This document shows positions 56,101-64,000 of a stretch of DNA of 64,000 bases, piece after piece. The position numbers and the translations under genes were made by a program. Under the pieces are notes generated by a model that did not search any database, was not told where the DNA came from, and worked only from the letters and a program-made list of their open reading frames with translations. How positions within the stretch are numbered: position 1 is the stretch's first letter; every line of letters starts with the position of its first letter. Source of the DNA: Phorcus lineatus (taxonomy: Eukaryota; Mollusca; Gastropoda; Trochida; Trochidae); the NCBI GenBank assembly GCA_921293015.1, contig OV121087.1:39294630-39358629 (forward strand). Direction: 5' to 3'.

Positions 56101-59008
56101 GTATTGTTATTACTACAATACTGCCATATCTCTGGCTAAGCCATTTGACAGTAGCCAATCAGGTAGGTCTGAATCAGTAACATAGAAGCAACGGAGGTGA
56201 TATATGATACCAGCCTTTTATGTGGCCACTTTACTTCCAATAAAGATTACATAATAACATATTTGATAAGATTTGTAACCAAAGTTTTCGATGAGCGCTA
56301 GATTCTTGAAATGTATATCCTACAGATTATCAAGAATAATGAATACAACATCCTCACCTAAATCCATCATTTTGCTCTACTTCACCAACATATGACAGTT
56401 TCTCTTTTCCAGGAAGTGTCTGGAATAGAACATTGAGCTTACTTAAGTGATTCCTAAAATCATTCTAAAACTTATATATTCCAAGAAATTTGAAAGCCAA
56501 ATCTATCGCAGTGATGAAATTACTTTACCTTCTCTAAAAACTGTAATACAAATTGATGTATGTAGAAAGCCAGACTCTCATTTTAGTGACTGTTCAGAGG
56601 TGGATTGCAAGGGTTGGTGTTTCAAGGGGGATTTCAACCACCTCATCTTAACTTTCTTAACAATGAACCAACAGATTGACCAACAATTACCAAACACACA
56701 CACACCCTCCACACACACCCTCCACAGAGTATGTTGTTGGGGTTGAATATGTCAACTTCATAAATGGTCAGGGCTCCAGATAATTATTTGGACACAGGGG
56801 TATTTCACTCCTCAAAATATAAATTGAGGAGTAAAATTACAACATGAAAAAAACTATGAGTATTTCAAGGTTTATCGTTTTCAGATCCCCATTCCAAGTT
56901 AGCATCTTTGTCGATGTAAGTCTTTGATTATATTTTCCACACGTTTTATCTGTAAATATACAAGTGATTTCTCTTTGACGAAATATAATATCGGTAATCT
57001 TTGTTTTCATGCAGGTTGGTATAAAGTTGACTACCATTCGAGATGTAAAGATAAAGCATGTAGAAATGAAACTTTATTTTGACATGTCATGATTACTCCT
57101 GTAAACAAATATGTGACTCGTATTCTGGGAAAGTTCTGCATATCTGTCACTCATTGATTTCATTTTTAATGCGTATATCTGAATTACCTGTGCGTATTTT
57201 ACGCAGATACACATCTTATCTGGAGCCCTGAATGGTGTTATTCTATCAAGAAGTAGTGGTTGTTTCAGAAAATCAAACTCCTAAAGCTCATCAGTTCAGT
57301 ATAGTGACAATAAATGGGTTAGTGTCATGATTTGTGATTGAAAACCGGAAATGATTCAAACATAATTTCGGAAGCTTATTTACAGCAGACACAAAGACAA
57401 ACATTGGTTGATAGTGTTAAGTAGGTCTTTTGACTAATATACACATTAGTTAACACATTGTTTCGAATTCTTAATATTTATAAGGCTGTTTTCCGATCAT
57501 CAGTGAAAACAAGAAAATATCATAATTTTGACATTTTAGGGAAAAATATGCAAGTTTAGGGAGGCAGTTTTAACTTGACTCAGGTCATATGATATTTTGG
57601 ATCTTACTAAATCCACATTAAAAATCTTAAAACATACTTTGTGTCACTTCTACCCCCTTGACAATTATTCACTCTCCCTGCAATATTTCAATACATGGTT
57701 TTAGTTCTTAAACCCCTTAACAGGTTTGATAATAAGTAATGTTATGGATAACAGGAAACAACATCCTTAGAAAACATATGCTCTAAAACATGTATGACAA
57801 ACCTAATTTAACATTACCTAATTATTGTATATAATTCACTGCTAACTACCCCCTACTTTTTTATTATTACCGTTATTATGAAATGCTGCCAAATCATAAA
57901 AAAAAATAGTTCCTATCAAACATTAAAACAACTCCCTCTAAAGATATTTCAACCATAAAAGACAAATCATTTTACCAGCGTTCTCTTCCCATCTTCATTT
58001 CTTTCATATTTAAAGTCAAGGTTGTTTGCAGCTCCTTTTTTTAGGTAACCATGTTCAAACCTTGCTGTAAAGTAAAGATTATGAAATTCTTAAAGAATAT
58101 TATTTTTCAATGTATCACATTCTTGGAAAACACAAATCTTACAAAAGATGTAGCAGATAGCTTCTCTGCGTCTAAATGTGAAGTTGTGTAATATCTAACT
58201 TTAAAATGAACTTCATAGAGGATACTAAACGACCTTCCATTTAATACTATATTTATTAAATGAGTTAATGATTAAGTATAAAACGAGCGAAAGCGAGTTT
58301 GATACCAAATCATTAGCATTTCCGCGACTAAGCCGCCATTGAGACGACGGTGCCAAGATTGTTATGTCACAACCACACAATATTATGACGTCATACAGGG
58401 AGCGGTATTACACTAGTTTAATATCGCCGTATAAATATTACACTGCGGTATCTTACACGGGCGAGATCTTTCAAAGTGGGGTATCATGAAATTTGGTTTT
58501 CAAAAGGGGGAGAGATGAACACAATTTGTCAAAACTATGATTTTAACCACTTTAGATGTTCATCAGTTTAGCAGAACTGGTGTTTTTTGGGGAAAAAAAC
58601 CCATGATCAAGTGGAAATATTCTTGCATGCGAGTGAAACTCTAAATTTTCACAAATTCTAAACAAATATTTAACCCTTTTTCATGTGTTTGCATTATTCA
58701 AATTATGTCCAATAAAATATTTTGATTTACGCCATTTTGAGGAGCAAATATCATATGCATTCAGTGTCTGTATCATTTGATAAAATGTTCTGAAAACTAA
58801 TAGCGAATGTCATACTTTCATAATCATTAAAGGAAAGCATTTGTTCAATGTTAACAAATATAAAGTTACACATAAGTCATTTTCAACATAACTATGGAAA
58901 TTCAAGTAGTAATTTTACAGAATGATAAAACCTCTGAAGTGTATATTTACCTGCAATGATCTTTCCATGTGGTTTATCAACAGTAGGTAGGACTAAATTT
59001 GCTTCCAT
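50151..59008 (-). CDS. POLR1E: RNA polymerase I subunit E (PAF53/RPA49-like), 12 coding exons
   Basis: Coding exons: 59008-58951, 58064-57976, 56419-56358, 55549-55464, 55349-55297, 54687-54531, 53588-53484, 52869-52773, 52184-52045, 51538-51442, 50787-50665, 50319-50151. Phases agree at every junction and the sum is 1236 nt (411 residues). The N-terminal third reads ARFEHGYLKKGAANNLDF, LSYVGEVEQNDGF and YYFGLLNKKTGKMTVHDAEI, as in the PAF53/A49 dimerisation domain. GSTKKKRAVSSRQ marks the linker. FLPPCHREAANPNEVY and ALKSPAEAFF lead into the tandem winged-helix half (WQKAKCLMYLQYMIKLYRL, YFPARLKDKLLLHILAMSLV). The protein joins POLR1G/A34-type partners on RNA polymerase I in the nucleolus to support rRNA gene initiation and elongation. 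A CACAG acceptor at 59023 before the ATG hints at a non-coding first exon. Intron 5 has a GC donor. Introns carry several transposon copies. Confidence 0.92.
53960..54374 (+). mobile_element. 5'-truncated jockey/CR1-like LINE in POLR1E intron 6
   Basis: The plus frame includes LPSGRRYLLPHYKTIEV, a conserved C-terminal motif of jockey/CR1-type elements, after GTTGGTATGGTTCCTTATCT shared with the 24-kb copy. It ends in a (ATATT)n tail (about 54349-54374). The insertion is antisense to POLR1E. It contains the 190-bp block that the 24-kb copy lacks and shows what the undeleted 3' end looks like. Confidence 0.7.
55291..55296 (-). other. GC donor of POLR1E intron 5
   Basis: The junction is CAG|GCAAGT, with exon 5 ending at 55297; the matching acceptor TTTCAG ends at 54688. 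The otherwise perfect consensus around the GC is typical of GC-AG introns handled by the major spliceosome. No GT nearby keeps the frame and the conserved protein sequence. Confidence 0.75.
55895..56110. mobile_element. Dispersed repeat TGTGACGATAC, copy 2 (POLR1E intron 3)
   Basis: It contains CTGTGACAATACA, many ATCATGATAT motifs and CGACAAACACCTTGATCTTT, then AAAGTCAATAATACATATTA, in the same order as 8449-8613. It lies between exons 3 and 4 of POLR1E. Confidence 0.5.
56769..57230. mobile_element. hAT-like MITE, complete copy (POLR1E intron 2)
   Basis: The 462-bp element has inverted ends CAGGGCTCCAGATAA and TTATCTGGAGCCCTG with no mismatch across 14-15 bp. It is flanked by the direct repeat AATGGT (56763-56768, 57231-57236). 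CAG...CTG termini suggest hAT, although a 6-bp rather than 8-bp duplication is visible. Confidence 0.75.
58214..58465. mobile_element. Foldback-containing repeat, shortened copy (POLR1E intron 1)
   Basis: It matches 45213-45566 nearly base for base but lacks about 100 bp, from just after AAATCATTA to GCATTTC. This removes the second hairpin arm. The GACGTCAT palindrome and TATAAATATTACAC block are kept. Confidence 0.75.
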
Positions 59009-59029
59009 ATTTTCTTAAATATCTGTGAA

Positions 59030-61735
59030 CAAGCAAATTTATGAATCGATCTTAATGAGTAAAAGAAATCCAGTCAAATGGATCAAAAGTCTCATAACAT
59101 CTAGAGAATAATAGCTAGATAAGCTGACCTCTGACCCAAAAATAACCTCTGACAAACTTTGACAAATTAAGGATATCATGTTTAGGCATGATAACTTCAT
59201 ATCCAATGACATACATGAATAAACAAGCTTTTTTCAATAGAGGTCTACAAGTGTAAGTAAGTATATTTGTATGTAGCTATACATAACATATAAACAAGGT
59301 ACAATAGAGTTGGGGACCGGAAATGATTAAACTTGTTTCCTGGCTCAATTACGCTTTACAAACTTTGCAGACAGATCCTAGTTTCCATTTCGTCTGTTGT
59401 ACGTTATTTATATGTTTTAGAGCTAGGTGTGAAGTGACTTGCATATGAATATATATATATATATATTTTATATATATTTATATATAAATAGTCTGGCGCC
59501 TGTTAATATATGGTACACAATCAACAGCTAGTTAACAGTTCTGAATCCTAAATAGCACCAAATTGTGACCAATTTCAGAAAATAGAAGGCCAAAATTTTC
59601 AATTATTTAGCTTTCTTGTTTGTTATCTCATTAGGTCTTCATATCATTGTAATGTGGATATTTTATGATCATTTTGTGTAACATATTGTAATATTATAAG
59701 CCTGATCAGTTAAAAACTTTATGTCTCTTACATTTTATTATGCCAAATTTAGTCAATTTGCAATAAAATATTTTTCTCGAATTTAAAACCACAGATATGA
59801 AATGATAATGCACCACCAAACACAGAATATTATCAGTTCCAAATTGCAGACTGTTTGTGACCAGATCAGGAACTTTTGATGTACTGTATTGATAATATTT
59901 TATGTCATGTCAATACTAATATCCTTTCTTTGAAGCCTATTAGTAGCTTATTATCATTTACCACTAAAGCAATGGCAGATCTAGAACATTTCACTTGTCA
60001 TATCGCTTTCCGAAACACCGACAGCACCAGAGTTAAACCACGTGGGCACTTCAAAACCAAAACATTGAACGCGATGTTCTCTGAGAAAACATAAGCCAAG
60101 ACACAATAATTGATGATTTTCTTATAAAAACATCAAATATTAAGCATCATTATATAATCTATGAGGAATTTTTTAATACATATCTATCACATTACATAAA
60201 ATTTGGGGGATGTTTGAGATATTTCTGAAGATCATTACTTTTAAGTATCTGCCACCTGGCGGCGAGGAAGAAAACACTTTTTGGGGATAACTCTCATTCA
60301 CTATCATTTGACAGGTGCTCGAAGTGAGTCATGTATTGATTTTCAAGAGGATATACCGTAAAGGTGACTTGGATCTATCAGCAGCTGTCTTGATCAGGTA
60401 CATGATTTATAGTGTTTATATCATATTTATCTTTCATATTAACTGCCGCGAGGAATATGTGAACGTTATGCTATGTAACTCCATATGGCAAGTTTATCTC
60501 CAGTGTTGGAATTTCCAATGCCATTGGCATTGACTTAGAATTAACAAAACTGTCCTGAAGTCACAACTGCACGGTTCCACTTGAAAAGCTTACAAAGCAC
60601 TGTAATTAATTATAACTGAAGACCTTTATGCATGAGTCGTCATGTAAATAATTCAAATTTATTGATGCCCTTTGATGTATTTGTTTGTAAATATCCAAAA
60701 GATAATTTGAGCTCTTACTTTTTCTGTGGACTAGGGCACATAAAGGCTATTTTGCCTTTCGTTAAAACACTTTTATGTTGATTAAAGGTGTTACTCATCA
60801 TGAAAGTAAGATATTTTCTTTTGACATGTGGAATACTAAAAAGATGTTGTAAATTATTGATTAATCATTTAAATCTTTTTTGCATTCATGTTAATGTGAT
60901 TCTGAAATTATTCGATAAATGTTGTAAGTCAACTCAACTCGGATAGCAGTACTTCATTTTTATTCAAGAATATCTGTAATTCTATTTTATTGTTTGATCG
61001 TATTCAAGTAAAAAAAACCCAAAAAAGATCTACAAGTAAATAAGGATCATTATTATTTACAAATGTGTTCACTATGGTGGTGATTGTCAGGTGGTTTGGA
61101 ATTTATGCTTCTCTTTATGTAATTGTATGCCAAGAGTTATTATCCACCCACAATACTGAATTGGCAAGCCAGAGCTTTAGAGTTATTTTGGTTTCCACAA
61201 CAGTCATTTAAAGGCCTTGATTGATGTGGAATCTTAACACTGACAGTAAATCAGGTGATTACAGCATGATAAATGCATCCATGTTGGACAAGAATCAGAG
61301 CAAAGTTCATTAGATTTCAATCCTTATGTGATGTATGGTAGAATGTAGGAAATAATTGGGCAAAATAGTATCCTTGTTAAAAATTATACCAAAAAAATAA
61401 CAGACCAGTTTGGTGATTAGTTTGATATTTGAAATTAGAAAAATCACGTGTCAAATGTATTGCGGATAATGTACAAAGGTGGCAGCTTCACATGTGCAAA
61501 ACATTATTTTATAATAAATAATTATGATAATTTTACTTGTTTACTTCCTGATGTTGGCCCTGTGAACTAGTCAAAGTGTAAAATTAACATGAATAACAAC
61601 CAAAAAAACGTTTCATCAAACAATTTTTTGATGATTATGATATTTGTATCACCTGTGGTAGATATTGAAAATCTTATTCATTTATAGGAAGTTGTTGTTA
61701 TACATATATAAAGATGCATGCATATAAACTATAGA
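59030..61735. other. Gene-free stretch upstream of POLR1E
   Basis: An (AT)n-rich tract lies at about 59446-59500. An 83-nt exon-like segment at 60315-60397 (plus) and a short frame ending 60094 are noted among the rejected calls. The first few hundred bases should contain the POLR1E promoter, but no clear core element was found. Confidence 0.4.
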
Positions 61736-61738
61736 GCC

Positions 61739-61972
61739 GTGGCGATATATCGTAGTAATGAGAATCATGATACTTAATATGACGATTCTTGTATCATGAT
61801 ACAGTCTCTGTATCGTGATACATATCATTGACTTGAAATTGTTTTATTTTGGCCAAAGTTGTTCGTCAAAAGTTTATTTTCCTTTTAATCAAAGGTTCGC
61901 GAAAACAGTGTATCAGGAAAATTATCGTATCAAATTGTATCGTTATTAGATATCATGATATGTATCATCACA
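61739..61972. mobile_element. Dispersed repeat TGTGACGATAC, copy 3 (inverted)
   Basis: It begins GTGGCGATATATCG and ends GTATCATCACAG. On the minus strand it follows the order of copies 1 and 2, with CTTTTGACGAACAAC in the middle. Repeated ATCATGATA motifs make it self-complementary. Confidence 0.5.
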
Positions 61973-61974
61973 GA

Positions 61975-64000
61975 TCAAATAAACTATGCATGAAGATATT
62001 GTAGATGGTGGTGACAGTGTTGCATATGTAAACTAGAAGAGTTTTGGTGAATGTGGGTATTCTATTTCCTGGCAAGGGTTTAGATCAATATTAACATCAT
62101 AAATGAATTTGATGAAATCAGCTGTACTGAAAGAGTCAATGAAATTCGCACCAGGAGAGAGAACATTACCATAAACACAGTGAGTTAGGTGATTGATAAT
62201 GATTCTGCATTGTAAGTCATGGTATGCATACAGACCTCCGAGCATTAGCTTTGCGTTGGTTTCAAGGTATTGTCATAATTGTGTGTAGAGGTGATATGGG
62301 GGATCAGGCCATTAGGATATTGGATTATTGATGTGTTTATTTGATTATCACATGATGAAACTTGATTAAGGTATTTTGGTTTTGAAATATTTTTTCGCAT
62401 TGCATTTTTTTTATTGAATATATCATGTGGTCAGAAAGCGAAGACACTATTGATCCAATTCACCGCTTTTGGGTGTATGGATTTTATCATGTCTGCTTCT
62501 TAGATGAAATTTTGACTAATATCTTACCTTATGCTGATTTCTTTACATCAGTATTAGACTATATTCTCAGTCTATGTGACTGTCGCTAAAAGTTAATAAT
62601 GCATTTAACATAGTCCAAAGTTAACGCTGGAGTGTGTGTGAAAGATAACAAGCACTTGAAGAAATAGTGAAATATCTTTAGTTCGATTTGGACTTAATTG
62701 ATGTCTATTATGCATAACTCCATAATATATAAAATGTGTGTGAGCTTGCGGGCCATAAGACTAACACTTGGCTCTCAAACTTGTTAGTTTGAATTACAGA
62801 CAAATCTCCCTGATGAAATATACACTTACTCAGACATAAATTAAAAGACTCAAAACAATATAAGTTAATAGAAAAGACATACCAACTCTGAAAAATGTAA
62901 TTGAATTTTTTGTCAACAAAATAAAAAAGTTGATTAACAAACCATCATTGTTTTGATTCGATATTTCCCCATCTGTGACACGAGATGTGGTGACACAAGA
63001 GATAACAGCCTGGTTAGAAAAATTTCTATTTCATTATTTATAGGAAAGAAGCTCCAGAGAAATGAGAATTTGACATTTTTCAAAAAGACAAGCCACTCAA
63101 AAGGTTATAATCTAGCTAGGGTGAAGTAAGGTTGAAATATTTTGTGAGACACTCTTATAATTGGTCACCCGGCCTGCCACTTAAGCAGTTTACTAGTAAC
63201 ATCAAAAGTTTATTTGCAATCCACAGACAGAGATAGGGGCTCCAAATTCTACATGCAATGTTGCTTCAAAGGAGTTCCAGGGGAAATTTGCCAACGCTTT
63301 TGGCTTGATGTCCCTTAAAATTTGAAAGCGTAGGACATTTTCACCATTGCAAGGGGTCCCATTTGTTCAGAATACGCCAAAATGACCCCTTGGGATTATC
63401 ACTTATGGTTGATCGCTTAGGAACAACACTGTACTTGTAGGGTTATTAGAACTTGATTTTATATATCCATCTTATTGTTTTTTTAATAAAAGATTAATTA
63501 TTCATGTTGCCGAGAGATAATGCTAGCAAATATCCTTGTCTCTTATTGATTAGTGTTCTGTTATGCTGTTCACTTATTGCCCTATGTAAGCTCTGGTCAG
63601 TACTTTTAGAATGGTGTTTTTTCATATTTCCTTTTTTTATCATTGAAAAGTTAAATTTCTGATAATCTGTTTCGGTTCTGTTTCTGATCAGTTTTGAAAA
63701 TAGTTTATTTTAAAAATGAAACTCAGAAGCCCTCAATCTTTATAAAAAAGATGAGACCTTATTAACAAAGGAATTTTTAATAACGTGTCGTTTTAAAAAA
63801 AAATCTTATTGGGCTCACCTATGATTTTTTGTGATTACTGATATTTTGCTATTTCTCTCTTTGTCATTAAAAACTTTGCCCAAAAATTATTTAAAGTAAA
63901 GTAATTTGTCTTGATATCTAATGTCTACTAATAACACTTTTTGTTTGAAAGTAATTGACAATTTTGACAGTGATTTGAAATTTGCATTAGAAAGTACAAA
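61975..64000. other. Gene-free stretch to the window edge
   Basis: Only short AT-rich open frames are present; no repeat or exon was recognised. Confidence 0.4.

Noticed and set aside
59969-60094. Frame beginning MADLEHFTCHIAFRNTDSTR, divergent from POLR1E.
   Set aside because: Only 40 codons before a stop, no donor, and no domain.
60315-60397. Exon-like segment reading VLEVSHVLIFKRIYRKGDLD with AG before and GT after.
   Set aside because: The peptide is short, no partner exon or family was recognised, and the donor GTACAT is weak.

Overview
The window is AT-rich metazoan nuclear DNA. Protein genes are split by spliceosomal introns with GT-AG borders (one GC-AG), one gene has a TATA box and poly(A) signal, and the intergenic space is full of SINE, LINE, Tc1/mariner and MITE copies. 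The repeat types, a secreted M4 (thermolysin-family) peptidase gene and repeated G/C homopolymers suggest a lophotrochozoan, most likely a bivalve mollusc. The species is an inference.

Layout. 1-21 kb is mostly non-coding. It holds an L1-like LINE tail, a tRNA-derived SINE, several MITEs and one convincing unidentified exon (11843-12015, minus). 21.7-23.1 kb holds copy A of a two-exon gene family (MGCF family). 23.9-24.8 kb holds a LINE tail followed by an 83-bp minisatellite. 25.4-28.1 kb is a complete secreted M4 metallopeptidase gene (minus). 31.6-32.9 kb is family copy B (minus) and 38.8-40.0 kb is copy C (plus). 43.1-45.1 kb is an intact Tc1-type transposon nested in an older TA-flanked element. 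46.06-47.15 kb is a single-exon ankyrin/SOCS-box gene (plus). 50.15-59.01 kb is a 12-coding-exon POLR1E (RNA polymerase I PAF53/RPA49-like) gene on the minus strand, rebuilt here exon by exon to 411 residues. 59-64 kb shows no gene that I can support.

How the genes relate. The named genes look functionally unrelated: rRNA transcription (POLR1E), a cullin-RING substrate adaptor (ASB-like) and extracellular proteolysis (M4). The internal story is the MGCF family. Its three copies have nearly identical exons, diverged introns and the same proximal promoter module (octamer ATGCAAAT plus CRE-like TGACGTCA sites). Copy A has lost its lysine-rich tail through a one-base deletion.

The strongest leads are the M4 gene (signal peptide built across an exon junction, RVRR site, Thr/Gln/Glu/Pro stalk), the exon-limited similarity of the MGCF family, the minisatellite grown from a LINE 3' end, the fresh-looking Tc1 insertion, and several foldback structures (G25/C27, inverted tRNA B-box, solo TIR hairpin). 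All homology statements come from motif recognition by eye; no database was searched.
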